From Desulfosporosinus metallidurans (GTDB taxonomy: Bacteria > Bacillota > Desulfitobacteriia > Desulfitobacteriales > Desulfitobacteriaceae): a stretch of 42,438 nucleotides of DNA. A model generated the notes under the pieces. It was not told the DNA's origin. It saw nothing but the letters and a program-made list of their open reading frames with translations, and searched no databases. The position numbers were made by a program, and so were the translations under genes. Numbering within the stretch: the stretch's first letter is position 1; every line of letters begins with the position of its first letter. Positions 17,167-26,558 of this stretch are shown one piece after another. The DNA lies in contig NZ_MLBF01000041.1 in assembly GCF_001936615.1 (NCBI RefSeq), positions 1-42,438 on the forward strand, read 5' to 3'.

Positions 17167-18249
17167 CTACCTTTCAGTGCACGAAATACATGGGTCAATG
17201 CTCCCTACTATTACCGGGATATCGGCCAGCTTACATCCTGGCATCATAACCTGCAACGCTTCCCAGTTCATGTAGGTGGGGACTCTCCATTTGATGCGCT
17301 CGGGAATATCGGAACTGTTGGTTTTGACAAAATAAAGTAATTCGCCACGGGGGGCTTCTGACTTGGCAACTGCTTCACCGGCTGGAATAACGGGTAAATG
17401 ATCGGGACAGGTGGGGCCTTCTGGCATTAATTTGACAGCTTGCTCAATAATACTGATGCTTTGGCCAATCTCTTTGAGTCGTACCAAGGCCCGAGCATGC
17501 ACATCACCGCTTGTTTCGGTAATTACATCAAAGTCCAAGTAGTTATATGCGGCATAAGGGTTTTCTTTGCGGACATCATAAGCTACATCCGAGCCCCTGG
17601 CTACCGGGCCGACAACTCCATACTCTATGACTTTATCTCGAGGCAAGACCCCAACCCCTTCGGTACGTAACCGGATTAACTTATTAGTCATGAACAATTT
17701 AATGATTTCCTTCAGAGGCTTTTTGAGCTTTTGTAGATTGGTCGTTAAATATTTAACTTGCTCTGCCGTTAGATCGTATTTAACACCACCGATACAATTG
17801 GCCGCCAGATCCATGCGATTACCATACAGGGTTTCTTTGACGTCTTGCATAATCTCCCGGATTTGCATGATGTGCATGAATAACGAATCAAATCCTATGA
17901 TATGAGCCAGCATCCCCGCATTAAACAGGTTGGAACCAATTCTTTTAATTTCATCGGCGACCACTCGCAAGAATTCTGCTCGCACCGGCACCTCAATCCG
18001 GGCGATTTTTTCTAAAGCCATACAGTAAGTGAAGGGATGATTATTGGAACACAGGGAACAAACTCTTTCAGTCAGCGTAATATTTTGATAGATATTGCGC
18101 TGCATGGTCAAAAACTCCATCCCCCGGTGTACGTGACCGGCAGTAATGTCGACACCCTTTACCGTCTCGCCTTCCACTGCCAATTTAAAATAAATTGGCT
18201 CTTCTAACACCACATGGATCGGACCTATGGGCACAGTATAACTACTCAT
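17167..18249 (-). CDS. cooH: CooH, catalytic large subunit of CO-induced energy-converting [NiFe] hydrogenase
   Basis: A 360-residue NuoD-related hydrogenase large subunit. The [NiFe] ligands are visible at both ends: RVCSLCSNNHPFTYC (C64, C67) and DPCISC (C354, C357). The protein stops at CTER, right after the last ligand motif, so it has no C-terminal extension to be cleaved, and no maturation endopeptidase gene is found here; this agrees with known CooH. It reduces protons to H2 with electrons from CooF through CooX/CooL. Its start overlaps the end of cooU by 8 bases. Confidence 0.95.
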   Translation of the reverse strand: MSSYTVPIGPIHVVLEEPIYFKLAVEGETVKGVDITAGHVHRGMEFLTMQRNIYQNITLTERVCSLCSNNHPFTYCMALEKIARIEVPVRAEFLRVVADEIKRIGSNLFNAGMLAHIIGFDSLFMHIMQIREIMQDVKETLYGNRMDLAANCIGGVKYDLTAEQVKYLTTNLQKLKKPLKEIIKLFMTNKLIRLRTEGVGVLPRDKVIEYGVVGPVARGSDVAYDVRKENPYAAYNYLDFDVITETSGDVHARALVRLKEIGQSISIIEQAVKLMPEGPTCPDHLPVIPAGEAVAKSEAPRGELLYFVKTNSSDIPERIKWRVPTYMNWEALQVMMPGCKLADIPVIVGSIDPCISCTER

Positions 18250-18781
18250 CCTTACCCATCCCTTCTTTTGGAGAACCCATGACCTTTTCCCATAAGGTTG
18301 TGCTGGTAGCTCCGCTCATAGCCATGGACAACGGCACCATAGTATCTTCTGTTAGGTTAATGCTGTCGTCTAAAAACAACCTTTGGGGATTTGGATGCCC
18401 TTCAACTGTGACGTGATACATTTCCTGCATTTCTCGTTCGTTCCAATCAGCACTTTTTAAAACAGGCGTTATGGACTTCACTTTATGCAATCCATCCTTG
18501 AGAGCGATTGTACTGGTGATGGTTACACCACGAATATCAAAGTGATACGCTATACTTAATTTCTTTGGAGTATCCTCCTCACCGTGTAAATAAGGCGTAA
18601 TTGTAATTACCCTACCTCTAAAGGCAGCTACTAATAGAGCTACTTGGTGAATCATTTCCGGATCAGGTAGATAACAGTGCCCCCAAATCGCCTTCTTGGT
18701 GTCTTCTTCCCAAATCATGCTCACATCAGAGCCAAAGGTTTTATACATCTGAGTATCTATCTCTTTGATTCTTCCGTCCAA
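18242..18781 (-). CDS. cooU: CooU, NuoC-like (30 kDa type) hydrogenase subunit
   Basis: A 179-residue protein with the NuoC/EchD-type region ending ADWNEREMQEMYHVTVEGHPNPQRLFLDD, the family's hallmark. It has no metal ligands; it ties the large subunit to the small-subunit module. It starts at TTG 18781 inside the end of cooX (25-base overlap) and overlaps cooH by 8 bases, so translation is coupled. An ATG 11 codons further in is an alternative start. Confidence 0.92.
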   Translation of the reverse strand: MDGRIKEIDTQMYKTFGSDVSMIWEEDTKKAIWGHCYLPDPEMIHQVALLVAAFRGRVITITPYLHGEEDTPKKLSIAYHFDIRGVTITSTIALKDGLHKVKSITPVLKSADWNEREMQEMYHVTVEGHPNPQRLFLDDSINLTEDTMVPLSMAMSGATSTTLWEKVMGSPKEGMGKDE

Positions 18782-19290
18782 CGCTTATTTACCCCGCTTT
18801 CCGTTGAGATTTGACGACGACAGCCTTCACATAGGTTTTCAAAAGCTTTAGTCGGACCTTCTAGATCTCCGTAAACTCTCGATAGTAATTCCTTTACAAC
18901 CGGCACCATGGGTTGGCCACACCGCCGACAGGCCACATATTTAATAAACCCAGTTTCAACATAGTTATATTTATCTGCTTGTCTGTGGGCTGTATGAAAA
19001 TCTGTCGTCAGGCGAATGGCTTTGGTCGGGCAATAATGTTGACACAAACCGCAAAAGGCGCAGGTATTATGCCAAAGGGTAAAATTCAACCCGCTTTTAT
19101 CCTCAGCCTCAGTAATTCGAATGGCTCCACCGGCACAAACATGCTCACACATCCTACAGGCCACACAAGCCTGCGGATTATACTTGATCTTTCCTCTTAA
19201 ACCGTCAGGGGTAAAGGTATCCCCAAAGGGATACGGGTCGGTAGCAGGACCCTTACGAAGGTTACGCAAAATAATTTTTAAAAACGACAT
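18757..19290 (-). CDS. cooX: CooX, two-cluster ferredoxin subunit of the hydrogenase
   Basis: A 177-residue NuoI/HycF/EchF-type subunit. Two [4Fe-4S] motifs, CVACRMCEHVCAGG and CAFCGLCQHYCPTK, occupy residues about 41-90. The C-terminal half has a further CRRCGQP ... CEGCRR pair, resembling a zinc-ribbon, which also occurs in HycF-like relatives. It carries electrons from CooF towards CooL. Start ATG 19290 with GGGGAGG; 11-base gap after cooL. Confidence 0.93.
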   Translation of the reverse strand: MSFLKIILRNLRKGPATDPYPFGDTFTPDGLRGKIKYNPQACVACRMCEHVCAGGAIRITEAEDKSGLNFTLWHNTCAFCGLCQHYCPTKAIRLTTDFHTAHRQADKYNYVETGFIKYVACRRCGQPMVPVVKELLSRVYGDLEGPTKAFENLCEGCRRQISTESGVNKRWTEESKR

Positions 19291-19301
19291 GAAATCCTCC
19301 C

Positions 19302-19736
19302 CTACACGCGCTGTTTCCAGATTTCCACGGCCTCTAGAATACCATCAATTATGGCCTGGGGCCGGGGTGGACAACCAGGTACATTTACATCTACGGGTAT
19401 ATATTGATCCAAAGGCCCTTCTATAGCATAGCTATCGCGGAACACTCCGCCCGATATAGGGCAAATCCCTATTGCCACCACAACTTTGGGATTGGGAATC
19501 TCGTCATAAACCCGTAAAACTTTTTCTTTAACCCGAGCCGTTAAGGGACCGGTAATTAACACGATATCGGCATGCTTTGGGCTACCACAATACTTACATC
19601 CCAGTCTTTCTAAGTCGTAACGGGGAATGCAAGCTGTTGTGACTAATTCCACATCGCAACCATTACAGGAACCGGCATTGATTCGATAAAGCCACGGCGA
19701 TTTTTGGACGATCTTTTGTAAAGTTGACTTATACAC
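19302..19736 (-). CDS. cooL: CooL, NuoB-like small subunit of the hydrogenase
   Basis: A 144-residue NuoB/EchC-type small subunit. Ligands for one [4Fe-4S] cluster next to the active site are visible: SCNGCDVELV, GICPISGGVF and PGCPPRP. It has no cleaved signal sequence, as expected for this cytoplasm-facing membrane-bound hydrogenase. It starts at GTG 19736 with GGAGG upstream and lies 31 bases after cooK. Confidence 0.94.
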   Translation of the reverse strand: MYKSTLQKIVQKSPWLYRINAGSCNGCDVELVTTACIPRYDLERLGCKYCGSPKHADIVLITGPLTARVKEKVLRVYDEIPNPKVVVAIGICPISGGVFRDSYAIEGPLDQYIPVDVNVPGCPPRPQAIIDGILEAVEIWKQRV

Positions 19737-19767
19737 CCTAGTCGCCTCCTCCCTCCAGAAATTGTGC

Positions 19768-20739
19768 CTAAGCCCGACCTGTAAGCGTCAATATTAAACT
19801 GATAGCAGCAAGCCCAGTAGGCAAAAACAGGTAAAACTTAAAAGCTTGATCAATCCGTAACCTGCCTGTAGATGTTCGTACCAAAGTAATAGCAAAAATC
19901 ATGAGTAAACAGATTTTAAATACAAACCACAACAGGTTACCAAACTTGCCAAAGGGCAGTATTGCGGGAAAAAACAATGCAACAGCAATAGCTAAAACAA
20001 TATATAGCTTCATTGCGTTCATAGCTTTGAAAAAGGCCAGTCCAATCCCCGAATACTCAAGAATAGGTCCTTCAACTATTTCCGTTTCGGCTTCTGGAAT
20101 ATCAAATGGTACCACCCCGATGGTTCCAGGTATATAGCATAAAAGTGCCATTACCGCGGGCAGTAGGGTCAAATCACCGATTAGGGAACCATTGCCCAAC
20201 TGATAATTGACTATTTCACTCAGTGAAAAGCTGACTGTAATTCCTTGCAATATACCTACTTTTAAGGCCAGAGTTAGAAATACGATAACTAGTGGAATTT
20301 CATAAGCCATCACCATCATCATTTCCCGCGAAAATCCGATTGCTCCAAAGGGGGAAGAAGACGCTGAGCCAGCAAGCATCAAGGCCAATGCTGGAATGGT
20401 CAACAAATAGAGCAGAATCAACAGATTGTTTACCTGACTCAACCCGTTATACACCCCCGGAATGGGTATTAACACGGCGGTTGCGAACATTCCCACGAAT
20501 CCTAAGATAGGAGCCAGCTGAAAAGCTGTTTTGTGGGCAGTTCTTGGGATCATCAATTCTTTATAGCAAAGCTTCACCATATCAATAAAAGGTTGATATA
20601 GCGGGGGGCCTACCCTGCGCTGCAGCCGAGCTGCTACCTTGCGATCAACCCCCAATAGCACCAGCCCTATGATCAGGGCAAAGAGCCCGCCTGGAAAGAC
20701 TACCGTATTAAAAATGAGTATTAACGTATCTTTAAGCAT
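19768..20739 (-). CDS. cooK: CooK, NuoH-like membrane subunit of the hydrogenase
   Basis: A 323-residue membrane protein with about eight helices and NuoH/HycD-type motifs (GPPLYQPFIDMVKL near the start, DIPEAETEIVEG in the middle), which couple the hydrogenase arm to ion movement. The start is set at 20739 by the GGGGG stretch directly before ATG; the frame could extend 8 codons but only inside cooM. It overlaps the cooM stop by 8 bases. Confidence 0.93.
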   Translation of the reverse strand: MLKDTLILIFNTVVFPGGLFALIIGLVLLGVDRKVAARLQRRVGPPLYQPFIDMVKLCYKELMIPRTAHKTAFQLAPILGFVGMFATAVLIPIPGVYNGLSQVNNLLILLYLLTIPALALMLAGSASSSPFGAIGFSREMMMVMAYEIPLVIVFLTLALKVGILQGITVSFSLSEIVNYQLGNGSLIGDLTLLPAVMALLCYIPGTIGVVPFDIPEAETEIVEGPILEYSGIGLAFFKAMNAMKLYIVLAIAVALFFPAILPFGKFGNLLWFVFKICLLMIFAITLVRTSTGRLRIDQAFKFYLFLPTGLAAISLILTLTGRA

Positions 20740-23700
20740 CCCCCTGCCCCCTATCCTGGCCAAATAAGAGTTTCAAACCGACTAACTCGCTTTTTATCAA
20801 TTGTTTAGGTGTTTCATAGAGGTGATGGGAAGAAACTTGCAACTCTTCTGGTTTTAAATCAACATTCCCGCACGTATAAACTTCAGTGTATCTGACCTTC
20901 CGGCTATAAGCTGAATAAACCGCCATACTGATTAACCCTCCTACCAATAAGAGGATTACCAAGATACCAAAAGACCACAATCCATTAGCTGAATACAGGT
21001 TAAATAGATTGGGATCGATTGCCGGTTGTCCAATCTCCCTTTGAATTTTGGCAATAAAGCTTAAGGGTAAACCAGGTACTACCCCAAATAATATACATAA
21101 GCCGGCTAAAACAACCATCGGCGCTAACATAGTAGCGGGAACTTCCCGAACCTGGCTCAACTTCTCAGGTAACTGCCCGAAAAAGGCCGAGTGCAAGAAT
21201 TTTACAAAAGATGCCATGGTTAAAACACTGGCGATTAAAGAGATGAGTGCCAGACTAGTTTCTCCCTGCTCCATGGCAGCCTGGTAAATCAACCATTTGG
21301 AGACAAAACCACTAAAGGGAGGGATTCCGGCAATGGAGAAAGCACCGATAGCAAAAACCAGAGTAGTGACGGGCATTTTCTTAGCCAGTCCCCCAACCTC
21401 ATCTAAACTCTTGAACCCGGTACGATAAATGATGGCCCCTGCACCCAGGAACAGGAGGTTTTTAAAGAACATGTGATTGACCAGGTGCAAAAGCCCTCCG
21501 GCGACGCCTAAAGCCGTTCCTAAACTAACACCTAAAACAATGTAACCCATCTGGCTCACGGTGTGGTAAATCAGAAGCTTCTTCATATCACTTTGGAGCA
21601 AGGCCATGGCTACGGCCCAAAGTATCGTTAATCCACCAACCCAAGCCATGGCTTCCCTTATTTCAATCCCCAGCATGCCGCTCAATTTAGCGATTAAGGA
21701 TACACCAATCGTGGCATAAAGCAGTTTCATAATCCCAAAGGGGGCACTCTTTAAAAGAACTGAGGAGATATATCCACTCACCGGAGTAGGCGCTGCGGGT
21801 GGGTGCATCTGGTAATCGATGCGAAAAGGCAGCATGGCTGCTTTCATGAGAAAGCCAGCAGTGATCAACAGAAGGGCCACTGTCAACTGAGCCGGCGACA
21901 TAGTGGCCGCCCGCTCCCCCAGTAAACTAAACTCGAAGGTTCCTGTGGCAACACTAAGGATTAGAACTCCAAAGAGCATCAGGGTTGCTCCTGCATAGTT
22001 AAAAATGAAATATTTAAATCCTTCCCGGAGGGCCTCCCTGGTTTCTTCATGCACAATGGTAAAATATAAGGCCCAGCTGCTCATGATTTCCCAGAAACCA
22101 AAAAAGCTGAATAAGTCTTTACTTAAGGCAACCCCGATCAATCCACCAATCATGGTCAGGAAAAAGAAGTAAAACCGGTTTTGGGCATGGCTGTGGTCCA
22201 TATACCCCACTGAATAGAGAAGGTTTAACACACCAACAAAAGCAATTAATAAGGCAAAGCTTACCGACAATACTGAGGCATTGCCATTAGAAACCAGTAA
22301 GCTGATAGTTGTAGTTACCAAAGTTGCTACTCCAAACCAACCGCCCCATTTTGGACTGTATCTCCCCGCCAAATAAGCTAATGCTCCACCGACCATCGGG
22401 ATTACCACCGCTAAAGGCCAGGTTATCGTTAGGTTGGGTATGGAAGTTGTCGGCATATGGCTAGCCCAAGCCACGGTATCAGCTGCAGGTTTAATTAGGC
22501 TTAAGGCATATTGCGGGAATAAACCATTAAAAACTACCAGGACAGCTAAACCTGCCAAGGGAAGCAACATGGCCTTCGGACTTTCGGAAACGGCTGGGCC
22601 ATCATATTCTTCAAAATACATGGTTTTGATCAAGCGCAAATAATAAAAGCATCCGATAAAGCCACCTAAAAGAATCACACCGGCGTATAGCCACTGCCCG
22701 GTTTCAATCAAACCATACAGCATCATGAATTTGCTCACAAAACCGGCAAAAGGCGGTAACCCCATAATGCCCAGGATCCCGATGCTAAAACACAAGGAGG
22801 TTACGGGCATCTGCTTGCCGATCCCTTTTAGTTTGCTGATTTCCTGGCTCTTCACCCGGAATATCATCGAACCAATGGCTAAAAATAGTAAGTTTTTCAT
22901 GACGGCATGATTTAAAACGTGACTCAAACCACCCACCAGACTCAAGTAATTGGCACTCCCCAAGGCAATTACAATTTCCCCAACTTGAGCCATGGTAGAA
23001 TAGGCTAGCATTTTTTTTACGTCTGTCTGTTGTATGGCTTTTAAGTCACCATACAACAAAGTTGCAGCGCCCAAGAAAGCCATTAAGGAACCAAATTTGA
23101 AGTCTCCCAGTAGGTCAGTTTTGGAGAGTAATGCCACTCCAAACACCATAAAGATCAGCTTTAAAACCCCGTAAATGCCTATCTTAGTCAGTATCCCGGA
23201 CATGGGAGCCGAAATGGAGGAAGGAGCTACCGGGTGAGCCGCCGGCAACCAGCTATGCACCGGTACTAAGCCTATTTTGATGCCAAAACCTAGTAAGAAG
23301 CCTAACGCCAAAGCTAATACTAAGGTTGGAGGTAACTTATCAGCATTTTTGGCAATTACATTTAAGCTAATGCTACCCACCTGAATCTGCAGGGCAAAAG
23401 CCGCAATCAGCAATGCATAGGCTCCAGCGGTACACATCATAAAGTATTTATAGCCGGCCTCCAAGGCTTCTTTGGTTTGCTCATGAATAACTAAAAAGTA
23501 GGAGGAGCAGGTCATTAATTCCCAGAACGCATAAAAGTTACCCAAGTGGTTAGTGGTTGTTATACCAATTAGACTAGCCTGCATAATCATCAGGAAGAAG
23601 AAATATCTGTCCGAAAAGCGCTTATTTTTAAAGTACGCCGTTGAATAAAGGGTTACTAATAAACATACAAAAGTCATGAGTAGGGCAAAAAGCCTAGATA

Positions 23701-24544
23701 GCCCATCAAGATCATTCGTTTGCCACACCAGCACAACACTTACTACGGAAATAACTACAGCCACTATATTTCTTAATGAAGCAGAAGTCTTACCAAGGAT
23801 ATAGACAATAAAACCACCTAAATAGGGGATTAAAACCAACCACGACCAGTGTGATTCCAGTTTAGCCAGGGTTTCAAAGTTAATATCATAAATTAAACTT
23901 AGTACGTTGTTAGCCATCAAGTGCATGATTGGCTCTTGAAATAAAGTAAGCAACACAGTTACCAGACCGGTTCCCAATAACAGCAGTTTGGTTGGGCGTG
24001 ATGTTTGTTGTTGCTCTGAACTCTCACCCAGGCAAAGCATGTGAAAAATCTTTAAGAAGCATCCTGCTTCTATCAAACTTGCCAATACAACTAGAACAGC
24101 TAGAAGGTAATGCTCAGTACTCACTGCGGAATAAATAATCAAAAGTTTACTCATGGAGCCTTTAAATGGCGAGATCCCCATGGCCGAAAACAAACTGAAA
24201 CCAAAAATAGTAGCCACAAAGAACTGCTTACTACCCAAACCTGTTAAATCTTTAGTGTTGGGTGAATTCCCTAACCTAATCAACTGCATTGCCGCCAAAT
24301 ACATTACAAACCTGACAATCAATTGATACAGGAAATGAAAACCTGCCCCTACTATTCCATTACTGTCTCCTAAACCAAGACCCACAAATACAAGACCCAT
24401 TTCTGCCACTGCGGATAGAATAATAAATTCCCTAATCCGATGAAGGCGTGAGGCTGCATAAACCTTACCCAGCAATAGTATCAGTACACCTATCACTGTT
24501 AAGCTTGTGATTGTGGAAGTATTCACAAAATTACCTAAGCTCAC
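20732..24544 (-). CDS. cooM: CooM, giant Mrp-antiporter/NuoL-type double-module membrane subunit
   Basis: 1270 residues, almost exactly the length of known CooM. It begins with a short MnhC/NuoK-like and antiporter-like part, then shows two complete antiporter-type modules. The repeated motifs FYAFWELMTCSSYFLV and FFGFWEIMSSWALYFTIV, and the paired Lys/His motifs LSHVLNHAVMKNLLFLAIG and LLHLVNHMFFKNLLFLGAG, mark the two halves. This fused subunit should carry the H+ or Na+ translocation driven by CO oxidation. GTG start at 24544 with GGAGAG 10 bases upstream. No frameshift over 3.8 kb, which argues that the cluster is under selection. Confidence 0.94.
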   Translation of the reverse strand: MSLGNFVNTSTITSLTVIGVLILLLGKVYAASRLHRIREFIILSAVAEMGLVFVGLGLGDSNGIVGAGFHFLYQLIVRFVMYLAAMQLIRLGNSPNTKDLTGLGSKQFFVATIFGFSLFSAMGISPFKGSMSKLLIIYSAVSTEHYLLAVLVVLASLIEAGCFLKIFHMLCLGESSEQQQTSRPTKLLLLGTGLVTVLLTLFQEPIMHLMANNVLSLIYDINFETLAKLESHWSWLVLIPYLGGFIVYILGKTSASLRNIVAVVISVVSVVLVWQTNDLDGLSRLFALLMTFVCLLVTLYSTAYFKNKRFSDRYFFFLMIMQASLIGITTTNHLGNFYAFWELMTCSSYFLVIHEQTKEALEAGYKYFMMCTAGAYALLIAAFALQIQVGSISLNVIAKNADKLPPTLVLALALGFLLGFGIKIGLVPVHSWLPAAHPVAPSSISAPMSGILTKIGIYGVLKLIFMVFGVALLSKTDLLGDFKFGSLMAFLGAATLLYGDLKAIQQTDVKKMLAYSTMAQVGEIVIALGSANYLSLVGGLSHVLNHAVMKNLLFLAIGSMIFRVKSQEISKLKGIGKQMPVTSLCFSIGILGIMGLPPFAGFVSKFMMLYGLIETGQWLYAGVILLGGFIGCFYYLRLIKTMYFEEYDGPAVSESPKAMLLPLAGLAVLVVFNGLFPQYALSLIKPAADTVAWASHMPTTSIPNLTITWPLAVVIPMVGGALAYLAGRYSPKWGGWFGVATLVTTTISLLVSNGNASVLSVSFALLIAFVGVLNLLYSVGYMDHSHAQNRFYFFFLTMIGGLIGVALSKDLFSFFGFWEIMSSWALYFTIVHEETREALREGFKYFIFNYAGATLMLFGVLILSVATGTFEFSLLGERAATMSPAQLTVALLLITAGFLMKAAMLPFRIDYQMHPPAAPTPVSGYISSVLLKSAPFGIMKLLYATIGVSLIAKLSGMLGIEIREAMAWVGGLTILWAVAMALLQSDMKKLLIYHTVSQMGYIVLGVSLGTALGVAGGLLHLVNHMFFKNLLFLGAGAIIYRTGFKSLDEVGGLAKKMPVTTLVFAIGAFSIAGIPPFSGFVSKWLIYQAAMEQGETSLALISLIASVLTMASFVKFLHSAFFGQLPEKLSQVREVPATMLAPMVVLAGLCILFGVVPGLPLSFIAKIQREIGQPAIDPNLFNLYSANGLWSFGILVILLLVGGLISMAVYSAYSRKVRYTEVYTCGNVDLKPEELQVSSHHLYETPKQLIKSELVGLKLLFGQDRGQGDA

Positions 24545-24622
24545 CCGTTAACTCTCCTTCCTTTCGCTAACCCTTAATGTATGTTCTGATTTTACCACCG
24601 GCACGAATTTGTTTATGTCTAC

Positions 24623-25288
24623 TTAATGACGCTCCCTTAGTACGACACGCTCTACTATACGCCGGGTCCAATCCTCAACGCCCCGATCTTTGGATGCCGA
24701 AACGTAAAAAATCTCCAGACCGTGATTAAGACCCTTAACATCATGCTCTAATTCTTGAACGCTAAAATCGGTATAAGGAAGAAGATCCATCTTGTTCAAA
24801 ACCAACATTCCTGCTTCCTGAAACATCAAAGGATATTTAAGAATTTTATCATTACCTTCCGTGGTACTTAAGACCACGACGCGCAAATCTTCCCCAAGGT
24901 CAAACTCAGCTGGGCAGACCAAATTACCCACGTTTTCCACAATAATCAAGTCTAAGTTTGCAAGGTCCAGACTATCCAGGGCTTGGTAAATCATCCGGGC
25001 ATCCAGATGGCAGGCACCATTCGTATTAAGCTGAACCGCAGGAATCCCCTGCGCCGAAATCCGATCTGCATCACGGGTTGTCGCAATATCACCCTCGATA
25101 ACAGCAACTCTTAGCTGTAGTTTAAACCATTTTAAAGATGCCTCCAAAAGTGTCGTTTTTCCCGCCCCTGGGGAACTCATAATATTTAATAAATAAATAT
25201 TGTTTGCTTGGCATAACGTACGGATTTCTTGCGCCGCCTGCTCATTGCGTGCTAGTAGTGGCGTTCCTAATTCAACTTTAATAGTCAT
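24623..25288 (-). CDS. hypB: Hydrogenase nickel-incorporation GTPase HypB
   Basis: A 221-residue SIMIBI GTPase with P-loop SSPGAGKTTLLE (38-49), EGDIATTRDADR, and GNLVCPAEFDLGE; NKMDLLPY supplies the guanine-binding motif. There is no N-terminal His-rich nickel store. It works with HypA to load nickel into CooH. Its ATG overlaps the stop of the upstream truncated hypA (ATGA). It is the first intact gene of the CO-oxidation operon. Confidence 0.95.
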   Translation of the reverse strand: MTIKVELGTPLLARNEQAAQEIRTLCQANNIYLLNIMSSPGAGKTTLLEASLKWFKLQLRVAVIEGDIATTRDADRISAQGIPAVQLNTNGACHLDARMIYQALDSLDLANLDLIIVENVGNLVCPAEFDLGEDLRVVVLSTTEGNDKILKYPLMFQEAGMLVLNKMDLLPYTDFSVQELEHDVKGLNHGLEIFYVSASKDRGVEDWTRRIVERVVLRERH

Positions 25289-25527
25289 TCCGCCGCGATC
25301 TCCTCTCCTTGGTAATGCTCAATATATAGCTCCCGCCCAGAAAGGACCTCAGCCCGTAGATCTTCGCAAGACGGACAAATGAACCAATATTTATCAGTGA
25401 TAGTAAAACCATTCCCACAAGCTTGACATTGACAGGTAGTTTCTCTTTCTTCAATTTCCAATCTGGCATCAGCTCTGAATAAGGGTTCCATTTTTAAGGA
25501 ATCAAAAGTCATTGCCAATGCACTCAC
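25285..25527 (-). pseudogene. hypA: 5'-truncated second hypA at the head of the coo operon
   Basis: The frame carries the C-terminal two thirds of HypA: ALAMTFDSLKMEP corresponds to the usual middle helix, followed by ADARLEIEE, the zinc site CQACG ... CPSC and GRELYIEHYQ. The N-terminal MHE nickel site and about 40 residues are missing. A TAG stop directly precedes the GTG at 25527, and the sequence beyond is a transposase fragment on the other strand. It is thus cut off by a rearrangement. It may still be translated and coupled to hypB, but it cannot bind nickel like HypA. The operon's original promoter is not visible here. Confidence 0.8.
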
Positions 25528-25835
25528 CTAGAGCTCTTCGTGAAGCTGACACCGATGTTCTCACTCTGTTAATCTCTAAAACCAGTCGTAAGAGCTCCGA
25601 GTGGGCCTCTAACAAGGTGGCGCTGCTTCGTGACTGTGCTCAGCTTGCTTCTTCTATGCCCAGTGAATTCTCATTGCTTGATACTAAGATCAAGTTTCAT
25701 ATCGATGGGATAGAACACATGCAGATAAGCTTAAATAGATTTCTACACGTCAAAATGCGTCAGCAAGAAGAAAAAGGTGGCTCTCGTGGCCGTCATGCAC
25801 AAACTTCTCCACTACATCTTTGCTGTTCTTCGTGA
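25523..25835 (+). pseudogene. IS110-family transposase fragment
   Basis: A plus-strand frame begins SPRALREADTDVLTLLI and continues SRKSSEWASNKVALLRDCA. This matches the region of IS110 transposases before the C-terminal serine-containing transposase_20 domain. Neither the N-terminal DEDD domain nor the conserved C-terminus is present, so it is an internal fragment. Its left edge coincides with the truncation point of hypA. Confidence 0.6.
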
Positions 25836-25940
25836 TCAAAAGTCCTTTGAAAAGAGAAAACCTGAAGATCATCAATCTTGGAGAAAAACGATTGCTTTTG
25901 TAATTGGACTTTAACAGTTCCACTTTCAAATTATAAAATA

Positions 25941-25988
25941 AAAGAAATAAGAAAACCGTCAGGATTCTGATGGTTTTCTTATTTCTTT
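25941..25988. terminator. Strong bidirectional terminator hairpin
   Basis: A 22-bp stem (AAAGAAATAAGAAAACCGTC arm and its complement) with one G-T mismatch and a 4-base GATT loop is flanked by A-rich and T-rich runs. It would stop transcription in both directions and would isolate the coo operon from upstream plus- or minus-strand transcription. Confidence 0.8.
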
Positions 25989-26042
25989 TTACAATTCTTT
26001 TAGTTTTCTTCCATACAATTTTGTAAGCAGATAGCCAATATC

Positions 26043-26168
26043 ATGACAGCCGTTGAAAATGGATTTTTTCAGGAATCCTTCAAGACTCGCATGACGGAAC
26101 TGGAGAAAGAAAAACAGTCCTTGGAAATATCCCTACAGCAACTGAGTATTAAGAATAGACCACCTTGA
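26043..26168 (+). pseudogene. Fragment of a large serine recombinase (C-terminal coiled-coil region)
   Basis: A 41-codon frame reads MTAVENGFFQESFKTRMTEL then EKEKQSLEISLQQ. This is typical of the coiled-coil following the zinc ribbon in large serine recombinases of phages and conjugative elements. No catalytic domain is nearby, so it is a remnant. Confidence 0.5.
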
Positions 26169-26558
26169 AGTAACATTCAATGTGGCCTTTTCTTTTGAGC
26201 AGAAAAATAAAAACTACTCATTCAAGACATCTGTTGAAATATCCAATCTTTTAAAGACTTACAGAAAGGCTGCTGGAATGTAACTCATAATCATACAAAA
26301 TCATTGACGTAGTAGTACGGTAGTAGTAAAAATAAATGCTTAGAAATATCTCCAAATGAAGCATTGGAATTGCTCTTTGTAGAGATATGCAAACATTTGA
26401 TTTGTGGGGAGGATATAGCCCTTTCGATAGCCCCAATAATTTGGAAGATCCCTCTTGTTGGAGAGTTGAGTGAGTATCAAATTAATTTAGCAGAAATCTT
26501 TCGTCACGTTAGTTTTGCCGGGCAAGAGAAAGGCCTTTATGGTGTTTTCATAACATTG
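26169..26558. other. Unassigned remnant region
   Basis: About 390 bases with short frames only. A plus-strand frame at 26364-26576 (CGEDIALSIAPIIWKIP, SFAGQEKGLYGVFITL) has even composition like a real gene piece, but lacks a ribosome site and I do not recognise it. Confidence 0.3.

Noticed and set aside
25285..25900. CooA binding site before the CO operon
   Set aside because: No TGTC/GACA-type palindrome was found; the one TGACA match lies inside transposase coding sequence without a partner half.
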